A stretch of 64,000 bases of DNA, from NCBI GenBank assembly GCA_026419785.1, contig JAODTK010000256.1, positions 62,001 through 126,000 on the forward strand. The letters are read 5' to 3'. The stretch comes from Sclerodactyla briareus. Lineage: Eukaryota; Echinodermata; Holothuroidea; Dendrochirotida; Sclerodactylidae. Positions 24,287-36,123 of this stretch are shown piece after piece. Every line of letters starts with the position of its first letter. Position 1 is the stretch's first letter. The position numbers and the translations under genes were made by a program. Under the pieces are notes generated by a model. That model was not told the DNA's origin. It worked only from the letters and a program-made list of their open reading frames with translations, and did not search any database.

Positions 24287-24785
24287 GACATGCCACGAGA
24301 GCACATTACCGACTATGCTGATCATGGCTGACTATGATACGGTATCTATGTAGTACATGTCTGATGATGGCATGTTCCTTGATCAGTCGTGGCGACATGG
24401 CTGCATTGACAGATTTGATTAAATATGTGTGTGTGAGTACCATTCCAGCAACTGTACGCTGCCTAAAAAGGAACTGATCCGAAATATTAGTTCGGACAAA
24501 GATGGAACAAGTAGACGGGAAATTTAGGGCTCAATTGCAGACGTGTTTTGCAAATTCTGCCTTGCGTAGCTAGAATGCGCGTCTGCGGCCTAACCTCTGT
24601 AGGTTCTATTTCATCATCATCTGATTTCAACATCTCCAGCAAAACAAATGACTGCTTAGCACCTACCGGTAACTAGCGTAAAAACACTCACTATTGGATT
24701 ATTTATTGAAACGGAACCAAAACGAGTGGGCTACCGTGCGAAACATCAACTTAGTGAGAGTTCGAAAAGCTGAAAAAAGAGTCAT
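24287..24785. other. Intron sequence, no gene seen
   Basis: No domain or repeat structure is recognisable before the LINE tail. Confidence 0.5.
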
Positions 24786-24789
24786 GTTT

Positions 24790-25275
24790 ATCAATCAATC
24801 AAAAAACATTTATATAGCGCCCATATATTCAAATGTATACACCTGCTGAGTCAAGGGAAAATGCTCTCAAGAACAGATGGGGATTTAGTCTTCCTCCTAG
24901 AAGTGCTGACTTGGCGATGATTTGAGATCCAACGGACGTTGTTCCAGAGTTCAGGAGCTGCTAAAAGAAAATGAACAGCGGCAGTTACAAGCTTCCATTA
25001 GGTACCACTAAGAAGGCCTTGCTCGAAGATTGAAGTGAAAGGAAGCAGAATAAGGGGTGACAAACTGCAGAAGTATAGCGGTGCCTGACCATTCAGGATT
25101 TTATAAGCATTAGAGAGCTGAATTCAATGCGATAAGCAACTGGAAACCAAGTGTAAGGTTGTAGAACTGGTGTGATATGGTGTATTTTTTTTTCGTACGA
25201 GTGACAATTCTAGCTGCAACATTCTGAGCTCGTTGGAGACATTGTAAAGAAATCGCGGTAGTTATTGGCATGCAT
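24790..25275 (-). mobile_element. LINE 3' end (L2/CR1/Rex1 group), - strand
   Basis: Read on the minus strand from about 25270, the frame gives LQRAQNVAARIVTRT, then broken forms of the usual HITPVL...LHWLPV region, LNGQAP (about 25105) and AAPELWNNV (about 24940). This is the conserved C-terminal end of reverse transcriptases in L2/CR1-type LINEs. The 3' end is 'gggcgctatataaatg' followed by (TTGA)n-like 'ttgattgattgat' at 24790-24805, a typical LINE tail. Several frameshifts are present. It is 5'-truncated. Confidence 0.82.
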
Positions 25276-25428
25276 TCTGATATACAGACAATTTATTACT
25301 TCTTTATCGGGTATCTGGACAATCCCGACACAAACAAACATGCACACACACGTACATAACATATACAGGTGCTGTATTTCCGGCGCAGGTCAGGAGATGT
25401 AACCATTGTCTTTTTTGCCTTCCTTTAG

Positions 25429-25542
25429 CTAAATCTGCCTGTCTTACCAATCCATGCCTTAACGACGCGACCTGCGTACCGCACACTCAGGATATATCTG
25501 TCTTGTGCAGATTGGGCCTTCTAGGGTCCCAGTGTGAAAACG
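25429..25542 (+). CDS. EGF-like domain exon 10 (open frame, two cysteines displaced)
   Basis: Acceptor 'ttcctttag'; donor GTGAGG after 'gaaaacg' (phase 1 to 1). The whole 114-bp exon is open: KSACLTNPCLNDATCVP, then DISVLCRLG, and GSQCENG at the end. In the middle, another frame would give G-Y-I-C-L-C, the expected C4-x-C5. The open frame therefore probably results from one deletion and one compensating insertion, costing one cysteine. In a real protein this module would have an odd cysteine count. Confidence 0.8.
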
Positions 25543-26602
25543 GTGAGGACTATTTTTCCTCGACCAAATGAGTTCAAAATAGACAGAAGGAAATTTAGGG
25601 ACAGATTCTGCCGAGAAAATTCACGTTCTAAGTTCTAACTTATTTAATACCCAAATCTGCAATAGCTGTTTTTTGTCGTCAGTTGCTGGTTGACTGGGCG
25701 ATAGACCCAATTCGTCATTAATTGTTATCTTAGTCAAATTTGCTTGATAGTAAGGCGATCATTTCCGGCAAATATCAACATTGGTTACAGGGAGTGCAAC
25801 TTCACTGCTAGGGAAGGGACTGATAGCCTACTTTTCGATATCGCGTGTACTTTACGATGGAGCGTGTGTTTCTCGACTACGTCCATGTCCTTTACCATTA
25901 CGGCTATGGACACCCTGCCAAGCAAAAAGGACCCGTTTCGTTATTGTAAACCATATGATGTGAAATAGCCATTCTGTACGTTTGATGATCACAATTATCT
26001 TTTGATCGTTGAGCTAAACGTTCCGTCGTATTGTAATATGAGTAACTAGGGAATTGTAGTCTGTTGGGATGTACCATTGCTGGTATATAGTATTTATTAA
26101 ATTTATTCCCTGCGTAATAATGATTGTGTGAATCAATAGAAAATCTTTGTGGTTGGACCGGCCCTTGGAGAAGAGACAACGGGATGTGGTAAAGATGCAT
26201 AGCAAGCACTCGTTGTATTTGGGACTGACCAGTTTCTTGAACAGCGAATATTCATCTGCACACATTGTGGCATATTTTTAGTATAGGTTAAAGGAAACAG
26301 AGCACGACATATTCAAAGTATTACAAGTGGTACAGAAAGGTAATGTTTTACCTCAACTTGTTCATTATAACCAGTGTAAGGCTGAGGGTTTCGTTTTCCC
26401 TACGCCGATGTTCATTTTGGACACCACGTTTGAGGACAGACCTTCAATTTTAACATGAGTCAGATGTTGGAACTCGGTCCATTCAGTCTCGACTGCAGTA
26501 ATAATAAAGGTAAAGAGACTACTGTATGACTGTTAACAAACAGTCCAGGATCCCAATAATACAAGCATTCAACCATCTCCCTTTTCCATTATAATTTTAC
26601 AG
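25543..26602. other. Intron between EGF exons 10 and 11
   Basis: No domain is recognised. The overlapping frames at 25744-25968 (+) and 25904-26265 (-) have no family resemblance. Confidence 0.5.
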
Positions 26603-26709
26603 AGAGAGCATTTTGTGAAAGCAACCCATGCGTAGATGGAGCAACTTGGGCAATCGCCACACTGTTGGGCTATTCGTGTATCGGTCCCTCACGGATTTGA
26701 AGGAGAGAG
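26603..26709 (+). CDS. EGF-like domain exon 11 (frame broken)
   Basis: Acceptor 'attttacag'. AFCESNPCVDGAT is followed by Trp where C3 is expected (TGG for TGC/TGT). A shift then gives GYSCI and P-x-G-F-E-G-E-R before the GTGAAA donor. The final C-E is not clean. The Trp at C3 is a substitution or an indel effect. Confidence 0.68.
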
Positions 26710-27139
26710 GTGAAAGAAGATTCCTTACCTTTTGTTTTTCATTGTTAAATACAATGTAAAATATGAGTGGAATAGCAGTGATCGGTTAATTACTAAGCCT
26801 ACTACGACTAACCAGTGCGATATGGAACACTCATATTTCTTGTCGGAATGCGATAATAAGGCAAAGAACAGGGGGGTATTGATTATTGGTAGAAATGAAT
26901 TCTAGTGACATATCATTTTAAAAGATGCTTGAAATGATACACCAGATCAAGAAACCAACGTGGGATAACAAAAAATTGCAGCAGCACGAGAGCATAAGTA
27001 CATTATTAGTGTTACGTATACTGAACAAAGAGGACATGAGATTGGCGATTGATGTATATAGATGTTTTGAAGGAAAATGGGTAACGCGCTATATGACTGT
27101 CACATACTCATCATTGCATTGGTGCCCTTCTCACTTCAG
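26710..27139. other. Short intron between EGF exons 11 and 12
   Basis: No repeat or domain is recognised. The open frame at 26925 runs into exon 12 and is not separately supported. Confidence 0.5.
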
Positions 27140-27239
27140 GCAACTGATCCGGCTTGTTGACCTCTGCCGCAATGGGAGGACATGCATCGAAGGCTCCTAT
27201 GGCTTGTCCACCGGATACACAGGTGGCATGTGAACAAGG
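27140..27239 (+). CDS. EGF-like domain exon 12 (degraded)
   Basis: Acceptor 'ctcacttcag'; donor GTAAAA after 'gaacaag', giving C-E-Q-G. The frame reads VDLCRNGRTCIEGSYG, then the C4-C5 segment is shortened to LSTGYTGG where C-x-C-P-x-G-Y-T-G is expected. At 100 bp the exon is about 10 bp shorter than its relatives. Confidence 0.66.
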
Positions 27240-27795
27240 TAAAAAACATTTAGTAGTTGGTTATCCATGACTCTCAAAGTTTACTTCCATAGGAACCAAT
27301 CAAATATACATTCTCTATAGTAACATAAGCGTACATTTCGTAGTCCCGCCCCCTTCCCCCTTACTTCGACCATCCACTAGCCTTCGCCTAACGAAAAACA
27401 ACCTTGAGAGATTGGCAGGAATCTAGAGTCGGGTTTTCTTCGCTGTGTAGCACGGTGTGTGAGATATCCCTATCATGTTCAACGGTACAGGGGCGATGAC
27501 AGATGGTGGTTCGCGTCTATTTCGTGTCGATGTAGAGGAGGCATCGTCGTTAGGTTTCTGGAAGGGCTGGGTCTTCCGCTGCGTAGGCCTAGTGCGACAT
27601 CAAGAAAAGTGGGCGCCTCCTTTCGTTTGAACCGTGATGTTGGGCAGGAATGATTTGCAGATTTGGAGGAGCGCCATTGATTCCGGTCGGCCTCGCTCCA
27701 ACACTGGTTGCGCTAAATGCGAGGCCGTCGTTCACTTGTAAAAAGGACAGTGCTTCGCTCTCTTCGGATGCGGGTTAGTCAGTGTTCGATCACTA
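27240..27795. other. Intron sequence, no gene seen
   Basis: A GC-richer patch (27460-27730) has short open frames without recognisable domains. Confidence 0.5.
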
Positions 27796-27834
27796 ACAGT
27801 GAGGAATGTAGCAACAGAGTGAAGATCGTTGTAT

Positions 27835-28000
27835 GACCAGTTTGTAATAAAAAAGCTGCATTCGTAAGTGGCCGTTTTGTAATAAAAAAACTGGCCCGTT
27901 TTGTAATAGCTGGCCGTTTTGTAATAAAATTTCTGGCCCCAAATTGTAATAAAAAAGCTGGCCCGTTTTGTATTAAAAACTGCCGCAATAGTAATAACCA
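27835..28000. repeat. Minisatellite, about 22-bp unit 'ccgttttgtaataaaaaact'
   Basis: Six to seven imperfect units of 'gg-cc(c)gttttgtaataaaaaa-(g)ct' occur in a row, with indels between units. The minus-strand frames rich in ITKRP/FITK simply translate the repeat. Confidence 0.85.
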
Positions 28001-28174
28001 CTTGTATGAAACACTGGGCTGAACTTAGACTCAGGGCGATCCGATATCCATTTCAGGTAAGTGTCCTCTATAATCGTTTAACATGCTTAGTAGCCTGAGG
28101 AGTAAGGGGAATTATTGGATAGGGGGGTAGCTGGGGCTAATGCAGACGTTGGACTGCCAATCGTTCAAGGGTAC

Positions 28175-28445
28175 TGCCGACAGTCGTCCAGAGCCCCGAA
28201 ACGCTATTCGTCCGAAAATGAAAAACACGCATTCAGTCCGAAAAAACAAAATGCACGTCTTCACAAACACGTCGGTGTCCCCTCTCCACCCCCCCCAAGT
28301 CAGAAAACCACCCCCTCAGAATCCCAACGCTTTCAGTCCAGACACGCCTCGACCAGTCGACCCCTTCAGTCAGAAAATCAAATACACACTGTCAGTCCGA
28401 AAACGAAATACACCCGTCAGTCCGAAAGTAATTCAAATGTCAAAG
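28175..28445. repeat. Minisatellite with 'cagtccgaaaa' unit
   Basis: About eight spaced copies of '(c)agt(c)cgaaaa(c)(g)aaa(t)acac' run through the region, interrupted by a C-rich piece at 28280-28310. The open frames across it are by-products. Confidence 0.75.
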
Positions 28446-30790
28446 TCAGGTTTATAGTCAGACAATTTTCAAGGGGCAATTAGTTTACGAAAAGCGTCGA
28501 CTCGTGTATGACGTCACAACAAGACATTACCCATTAGGACGGAGTCGATAAGGTATATCGCCACTATACAAAGTATGTTTTAACAGTTGCAGTTTATCTT
28601 AAATTAATGTTTATCGTCCGAACGGGTTCCTCATTTTTTGCGTGGGGATTCATGACGGTATGGCATGTTATATATTAAGACAATACGGTGACCCAAACAA
28701 GTTCGAACCTTTGAAATTTAGTAAAGGGGAAAAAAATACGCTCGTGTTACCAGTGTAAGTTTAGAACATCCGCCAGGGCTTTGAGTGTTAAGACACTAAC
28801 CGGGCCCGTCTATTTTTATAGGAGTTTGTAACGATGGTCCCCTTTAAAGTTGAGTGAGTAAGTATATCAACGGAATGACGAGGATGTAATCGCTGAGTAA
28901 CTTGAGTTGAAGATAACATGATACAAATATCCCATAATCTCGGGAAGTTGTCAGTGGAGAGTGGAGGCCGTGGTCGGGTTGTCAAGTGCTATTGTATCAC
29001 GGACCCACAAAAAAAACACCTACGTCCTTGAATCCGGATGCAGGGGTTGCATTTAAACAATTTTCGCCCAATTTTAGACCTGAGTGCTTCTTGTCGGTAG
29101 GCCTATGACTGTTTTTTCAGTTAACGAAAACGGGAACAATGTCAGTCTGAGTAAAAATATAGATAAGTTCTAAGCTGGGCGATATCAATTAACAGGTGAT
29201 TCCTGGCGACATTTTCAGGACATCAAAGGTAAAATTTAGATTTTTGGCGATTTTGTATCTGTTAAATATGTGCAAAAGTATCTTAATATGCCAATACAGA
29301 CTGTGTCGACCCTAGACAGCTTCGACACATTCCCAAAGTACCAAGGCTGTAAGATTAGCATGATAACCAAGTTTATAGCACAATAATACGTCCATCATAG
29401 AATGATTACCGGTATACCGTATGCTCAGTATGCAGTGTATTTCAACACGGTCTATTCAAATTGTCAATATTGAAACAGCACACACTGCTATTGTTCATAC
29501 ACTCCACTTTCTTTCCCACCTCCCCTCTTTAAATCTCAGGTGTCCTGACCATGTGCTGCTGTTTACTTGACAAACTGTAATAGGCCTGATATCCTGATTC
29601 AGGCTGTAATGAGGAGGATATTATAGGCATGACACCAATAATATGGCCTGTTATGTTTTATTTTTATTTACTATAAGTCGCTATCAGGGTTGTCAATTAA
29701 ATAGGACGCACCAGAAGTAAAATTAAAGTACTTTACCGGCATATACTTGGTAATGACAGATTCAATGTTTAACAATAGCATGAAACTCCCTCTAATAGTC
29801 AGTTTCGAGCTCACGAATTTCAAAGACGATAAGAACGTAAAAGAGAAGTATAGTCCTCATCTGCTAAGAGAAGACACCTCCCACTTTCACTCGTAAGATC
29901 TCGCCACAGAAAAATTGGCCTACAGCATACAAAAAATTGTACTGTTATTGTGTACAGGTGGGTACTGTAGTAAAAATATACCCTTTAATAGAATCCCCCC
30001 CCCCCCCCCATGGAAAATGTATAAACTTATTGCGGATTCTACGGTACAAGTGTATGCGGGGATTACGTTGCGGTACCAGCCGACATTTTCAGTTTGAAAT
30101 GAAGGCAGTAAGAGGCAGGCAACAATCGGAATGCGCAGGGCGGCGGAACGGCGGGGGCACTTGAGGAAAAGTCCCTACTTTCTTGCGCAAAAATGTAGCC
30201 TTGTATTGTGACACTAAATTCTAATTGTGATCTTATAGTTGAATTATCTCAAAATTAGGAATGTGTTTTCACGGCCCTTAAGCCTGTTAGGCACGAGATG
30301 TGCCGTTCCTGCGAGATGAGAGGGTATTTACCCAAATTTTCTTGTGCGCTCAGTAGCAGGCGAAGCCCCACTGTCGGGGGCCCTGGCCCGAAGGTTGTGG
30401 GGGTCTTTTGCTTACCCGCAGGAAGGGTAATTTGAGGCCGTGTGCATTGTATAATGGGGGAAGAGGTCAGGAGCATTGTAAGAAACATTATGGGCGTAAG
30501 AAATTCGTAGGCCTACATGAGAACTTGCTACGGGTGTGGGTTCACCGTACTCTCCAACCGCCGCAGTGGCTGCGCCATCGTAGGCGCATCGTAATATGCA
30601 TACCATATACTTGAAGGGGATATGTCGTCTATTAGGCAAGCGACTGCGTCTTTGGCTGATAAATCAAAGCGGGTATATCGACTCTGCACAGAATTAATGT
30701 TTTTTTTTTTTTTTTTATACTACTCCGGTATATTGCTCAGATTATCGGTCATACCATTACTCGAGTGGGTGAGTGTTAGAACGATGTTCC
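28446..30790. other. Intron sequence, no gene seen
   Basis: It holds a poly-C run (29995-30010), a T run (30699-30716) and scattered AT-rich stretches. I recognise no domain on either strand. Confidence 0.5.
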
Positions 30791-30794
30791 TGGT

Positions 30795-30940
30795 GCATTA
30801 ATAATAATCATGTCAGTTTTATTATAGCGCTTATACGCAATGTCTCAAAGCGCTGAAGGCTTTACCCCGGGTCATCGGTAACTTGTGCTCCGGCCGCCAA
30901 CGAAGTGCACACTCAGCTACGTTCCCGACAACTATTAACA
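30795..30940 (-). repeat. LINE/SINE tail-like fragment
   Basis: On the minus strand it ends 'agcgctataataaaactgac' followed by 'atgattattatt', like the 'gcgctatataaat' plus microsatellite tail of the LINE at 24.8 kb. The upstream part includes 'ctttgagacattgcg' and 'ccggggtaaagcc'. No coding sequence remains. Confidence 0.5.
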
Positions 30941-30953
30941 GTTGCCAAACGCA

Positions 30954-31050
30954 ATATATATAAATAATATAATTATATATATATATATATTATATATATA
31001 TATAATATATATATTAATATAGATATATAATATATATATATATATAATAT
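30954..31050. repeat. (TA)n microsatellite before EGF exon 13
   Basis: About 97 bp of TA repeats with interruptions, ending 13 bases before the acceptor of the next EGF exon. The same arrangement occurs before EGF exons 14-16. Confidence 0.9.
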
Positions 31051-31063
31051 TCTCGGACGGCAG

Positions 31064-31180
31064 TACTCCCTCGATGTTCCGATGACCGTGTCTGAATGGA
31101 GGATCGTGCATACGACCAGGAGGGAGGGTTATGTCTGCCATCTGTCAACCGCGTTTCACGGGTGAAAACCATGTGAGCAG
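31064..31180 (+). CDS. EGF-like domain exon 13 (frame broken)
   Basis: The acceptor is 'ggacggcag'. RCSDD, CLNGGSC, then ICQP, FTGE and a terminal region can be placed across frames with several one-base indels. The nucleotide sequence is close to exons 14-16 of the tandem array ('tgtctgaatggaggatcgtg' is identical), so it is the array's nearest relative. At the 3' end 'gagcagggcaacg' replaces 'aaacaggtaacg', so the donor is damaged. Flanking intron after about 31200 does not match the array. Confidence 0.76.
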
Positions 31181-34150
31181 GGCAACGTAGTGTAATGCAG
31201 GTATGAATGGTGTACTTTCGACCTTTAGTGACCTTTGCCCTGACCACTGAACGATAGTGCTCATCTACTTATCATTAGAACCCGTAGCGCCAAGGTAGGA
31301 GCTCTCTACATCCTTCCGTTGCGCAGATATCGACATTACAAGTTTTTAAGACTTGACCTCTGCTTATCCTTTAAGGTCACCTCAGACCTTCAAAACTTAG
31401 GAGTCCTTCTTTTTATAACAGGTCCTAATTTGAACTTTATGGGTGATTGCCGAGGTCTTTAGATATTGTTCTTAGAAGAAACGTCATTTACATACCCACC
31501 CACCCACATACCAACAGGCTTGGCTGCATAGATTCCCTCTGCTTCAGTAGAGGAAAAAAACCATGAGTCTTTCTAGAGTCCTTGGGTGTAAGAGGAAGAA
31601 AACGCCAACCTGCTCCGGGAATCGCCAAATTCATGGCCGCAAAAGGAAAGTACAATGCGGAAGGGGGAAACTCCAAAATATAACTCTCCAAAACCTGACA
31701 ATATTAACATTAACAGTGATAAAAAAAAAACGAAAATCGATCTATGCTCAACGATTCCAATCATTGCTTATTGGAGCCCGCAAAATGACAGAAAACATGT
31801 AGCTCTGGTTAGGACCAGTGTGCTGCAGTGATAGTATAATGAATTATACCCATGTGTTCTCGTACATACACACAGGGACCGTCGCGAGCGGGGGGTGGTG
31901 GGGGTGTCATAACCCCCCCCCACCCCCGCCATAAACAACAAACAGTCAGAGACTACCTCGCAGTTGGAATTTTTCGAATTTCAAGTTGGAATTTCTGACG
32001 GATCGTTAGATTGTATATTTACGACTGAGGTCATCGGCCCACCGTCAACTATGATAAATTGTCACTAAACCAACAGGAATATTATTTATTCATGTTTAAA
32101 AAAAAAGGTTGATTACAGTACAACAAAGAATGTGTAATATCTTTATCACTATCCAGATAAATGTACGAAAATTTTGCGCGCTTCGCGCGCAATATAACAT
32201 TGCTATTCCGCTTCAATTGACAAGATATTTACAAAAACGTGATTGGCCTGTCGCTATTGTATGACACGCAATTGTGGCTATTGTTATGATTAGAGATTAG
32301 GGTAGAAGATTAGATTCGCGTAAACCAATACGCGAAGAGCTAGTAATGTGCGAATGGACCCTAAAGCATCAATTTTACATTAGGCTAGTGCAATTTTGTA
32401 ATTCCGCATGGAATTAAATTATACACATGCATCCGAATAGTCAGATGAGGCGTGGACATACGAGATCCTGTTTTCCAGAGGTGCCGGGGAAACCCGAAAA
32501 AATTGCGGGATTTGCGCGCACTAGTGTAGTAGTGTGCAGCACAAACTCTTCAACGTCTGGGCCAAAAAGTCGGGGCAGCGATAAGACCGAGGTCTGACAA
32601 AATGTTCACGAATCTTTGTCGACACATACGATACTGATTACAGAATTTTTAATCACAAATGCCCAGGTGTTGCGCTTGGTACATGCAGTCGAAAACGCAA
32701 TGGACGAGGGTATTTTCGGTGAAACGCCTCCTCCTTTTTTCCTTCGCTCTGTTCATCCTACTCTTTCCTCTCCTATTCTCTCGCTCCTTTCCCTTTCTGC
32801 TTCCATCTGGGTGGGGCTGCGCAAACTAAAAATTGTTTTGGACGCTCCGTGCCAACCTAAAAAAAATCACAACAATACTGAGTCGCAGATGCATTAAGTA
32901 CGTGAAAAAGCCAAAATTATTGTTGGAGTGTCATAATGCATCAGATTGCATCTAAGGCCACCTGAGATGCAACATCGCTAAAGGGGAGGAGGGGGGACTC
33001 GGCGGTTATCGAAAAGGGGAGATACATAAATTCACTGAATCTTGCTACCCTCGATTCAAAATCCTGAGAAGCAAATCGCTTCTAGGAACATGTGAAAATG
33101 CGAAAGTATTTATGGAATGAAGTGAGTGTTTGGAGTGCTATCTTGCACCAAATTGCAGCTACTGTTACCGGAAAATGGCAAACATTTGCAAAGGGGAGGG
33201 GGGACCCCCTCCCTTTGGACCCCCCCAGATCCATTAAGCATAATTCAGTACCTCACTCAATATGTTCCCACGTAACTGATTGTTACATAAAATATTTGGC
33301 ACTGCTGTAAGTGCTGTGTGTCAGTCGTTGACCTTGAGGTCGACTAGCGGGCCGTCACTACCCTCCAAACTTGACCCAAATACCGGAAGGATGCCACTAA
33401 GGCCAGTCTGAAAGCACTCGGTATAGAGAGTACAGTTATAATTCTGTGTTGTGTATCTCACTCTAGCTTTGATGGCCGAGTCGCCACCTTCCGCGCATTA
33501 AGCCGGTTCCATTGCACGCGGGCGGGCACGAGGACAACGCGAGTTTGACCCGTTCATGTCCCGGGCGGGAGGGGCTTCGCGGGCGGTTTCTCGAAACCAC
33601 GCACCTCTCACCTTTTTTGTGTATATGCGCTATTATAAGAAACCGATGTAGCCTACTATATTTATTATTATATTATTTTATTATATTATCAATATTTCAT
33701 TATTATGATTATTAATTATTTAGCAAACACTGGACGCATACTAGTGTTTAATTAAAACTAAATAAACACCGGTGTTTTTTCTGAAAACCATTGTTCTAAA
33801 GGTCAACGATTACGGCCAACCATTGAAACTTCACAATTAACAGGTTGTGGAGATTTTAATTAGCAAAATACTTGACACCACAATTGTTTAAAACATGTGA
33901 AATGTGTTCAAATAGGTGTCTGGCCGGTGAAAATAGAGACAATCTTATAAAATCTCATCCCTAGGGTTGAAACGGTATTGATGTTGTTTGGAAACAGATT
34001 TGACATAACATTTCCTCTACTCTCAATTATCGGGCTACAAGCCGTAAGATTGCAGGGAAATCCCCGGGAAATCGATTACGAAATACCAGCGGGCAGGGAG
34101 GGCGGAAAAAATCGCTACATGACGATTCGAGGAAACGCCACCCGATGATG
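31181..34150. other. Intron or spacer with G-rich and AT-rich repeats
   Basis: It contains paired poly-G/poly-C runs at 31888-31925, a diverged repeat at 32930-33240 with 'tgcaccaaattgcagct' and 'aaaggggagggggga', and an AT-rich tract at 33655-33725. No gene is recognised. The frame at 31563-31802 is unsupported. Confidence 0.5.
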
Positions 34151-35177
34151 AGATGCGGCCTCAATGACTCAAGAACCTTATCTGTGAACTCTCGGTCCGT
34201 TGGTTGATCCATTTTCACAAGTTACCAAACTTCTTAATAAAAGATGACAAAAATTGGAACGCCCAAATGCACCTTTCAGTATAGGGGGGTAGGGTGAGTT
34301 GGAACAATCAATCTGGCGCCCCCCCCCCCAATCATATGACACTTGCGACGTCCCTGGTACACACCTTATAAGTTCGGATGCGCAGAGGTCGGGACCTTTC
34401 CGATAGTAACGGCGAATCAACAACACAGTTTCCATGCTCGTAAGTTCGTAACCTTCGGCGCTATAACTACGGCATTTGCCTTTACGTTGTCCAGGGCCTA
34501 AATCGATGACCCAGCCTGGATGCGATTTCCGAGATTCTGATTCATCAGATATTCGGGCATTCACTATCTTGTTTGTTCCTAAAATTACGGATAATAGGGA
34601 CAAGTCTGAGTCGAGGACAGTGTGAAAAAGAAATTAGGAAGAAAAGAGGGGAAAAGTTTGAAAAATAGGGAGTGTGAAAAAATGAATCGTCAAAAACGTA
34701 GGTGTTGAGATGGGGGCGTAGGGTGAGGTACACGCGTTCGGACACAATCCAGCACCCAGTGAAAAAAGTGTTCCCGCGGGTGCAGCGAAGAGGAATAATG
34801 GGAGGGGACCTTGCCATAACAGATATTATAACCATATGGAACCATTTAGGAACCCTGTTTACGGGAATGAAACCGAATAGCTAATACGTTGTCTCCAAAG
34901 AGAAGCACGTGGATTTGAATCACTGGTCTATCTCGAACTCGGACAGGCTGTAATTGTTATAGAAGAGGAAGCTCGAGATATACGTTCGAATGGACCGCAT
35001 CAACGGGTGACCCGAATCGATTTACCTGTGTCGCCATTGCGAACACGAGCACTGAACGGAAGTCTGCACAGTTGTAAACGGAAAAAAGTGAGAGCATGAG
35101 GGTAATTTTACATGATTGCTACAAAGTGATGAAACTCGTGGTCGCATAAAATGGCTGCATAACTTGTACTTATTCAA

Positions 35178-35212
35178 TTATATATTATATATATATTATA
35201 TATATAAATTAT
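35178..35212. repeat. (TA)n tract in array unit 1
   Basis: A short TA-rich stretch sits about 20 bases before the EGF acceptor at 35232. Confidence 0.8.
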
Positions 35213-35232
35213 CACACAATTTCTAACGGCAG

Positions 35233-35345
35233 TACTCCTCGGATTCCGATGAACCGTGTCTGAATGGAGGATCGTGCATCGACCAGCGTTGAGGGGTTAT
35301 GTTGTCTGTCAACGGGGCTTCACAGGTGAAGCAATGTCAAACAGG
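35233..35345 (+). CDS. EGF-like domain exon 14, array unit 1 (frame broken)
   Basis: Acceptor 'taacggcag'; donor [21 protein letters not shown] reads before a stop caused by an indel. The later parts VCLSTG and FTGE are recoverable in other frames. At DNA level it is nearly identical to exons 15 and 16. Confidence 0.8.
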
Positions 35346-35606
35346 GTAACGGCGAGTAAGATATACACTATCCACACCGAAAAACAAACAAACTATTCAC
35401 TTCTCCAATCGAACACCGCCGAGCACGATAGGAGCAATTATCTGGGCGTACCGCAATACGCGGCGACCAGTAGTATTTCCAGCAAAATTCAAACACGAGA
35501 AGAGTAGCATGTCAACCTCTAAATATAGAGCACAATACATTGGAACATTTACAAGGTACTAAAGTGCAAATGTACTGATAACAAATGCATGATTTCGCTC
35601 CAACAG

Positions 35607-35628
35607 CACGAGAATGAACCAGTGGAAG
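35607..35628 (+). CDS. Linker exon, array unit 1
   Basis: A short segment between 'cgctccaacag' and 'gtggaag|GTAAGC'. In phase 1 it would encode A-P-N-E-P-V-E after correction of one extra base. The donor here is the best of the three copies, supporting use as a roughly 21-bp microexon. Read-through is also open (NEPVEGKPGTHPDERIEAG). Confidence 0.5.
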
Positions 35629-36123
35629 GTAAGCCTGGCACCCATCCTGACGAGAGAATCGAGGCTGGGGTTCATATCATTTTCCCCCCCCCCCGCGTGA
35701 ATGGAAAACGGCTTCCATTGAAAATAACGATTGAGCGTTTTAGAAGCCCGCCCGCCCGCCCGCCGCGTGCATGGACGACGCTTTATGTGGATGACGTGTC
35801 ACCACAATCCATCCACGAAAACAGTTCTTAGATGAGAGGGGCCCTCAATTGACTCACTGAACTTCTCATATGTGAACCTCGGGTCTCGGATGATCCATTT
35901 TTCCACAGGTTACAACTTCTTAAAATAAAAAGAGGAATCCCCCCCCAAATGACAAAAATTGGAACCCCAAAAATGCACCTTTCAGTATAGGGGGTGGAGG
36001 TGAGCTGGAAAAAATCAATCTGGCAGTGGGCATTTTCTATTCTTCACCCCCTCCCCCCCCCCCCAATCATCTGACCCTTGCCTACGTCCTGCGTACACAC
36101 CGTAATCAGTTCGGATTGCGCAA

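Larger units (their letters stand above)
34150..35680 (+). repeat. Tandem array unit 1 (about 1.5 kb, left edge uncertain)
   Basis: It is homologous in order to units 2 and 3. Shared blocks include 'gcacctttcagtata', 'cttgtttgttcctaaaa', the 'gacccgaatcgatttacctg' block, 'gagagcatgag', a (TA)n tract, the EGF exon, and the linker exon 'gaatgaaccagtggaag'. It ends at 'tcatatcatt', followed by a C run. Differences from the other units are mostly one-base indels. Confidence 0.88.

Noticed and set aside
23920..24353. Gly/Phe-rich and Pro-rich frames on both strands
   Set aside because: They are produced by the G/T tract and its complement; the only real coding piece is EGF exon 9 at 23915-24028.
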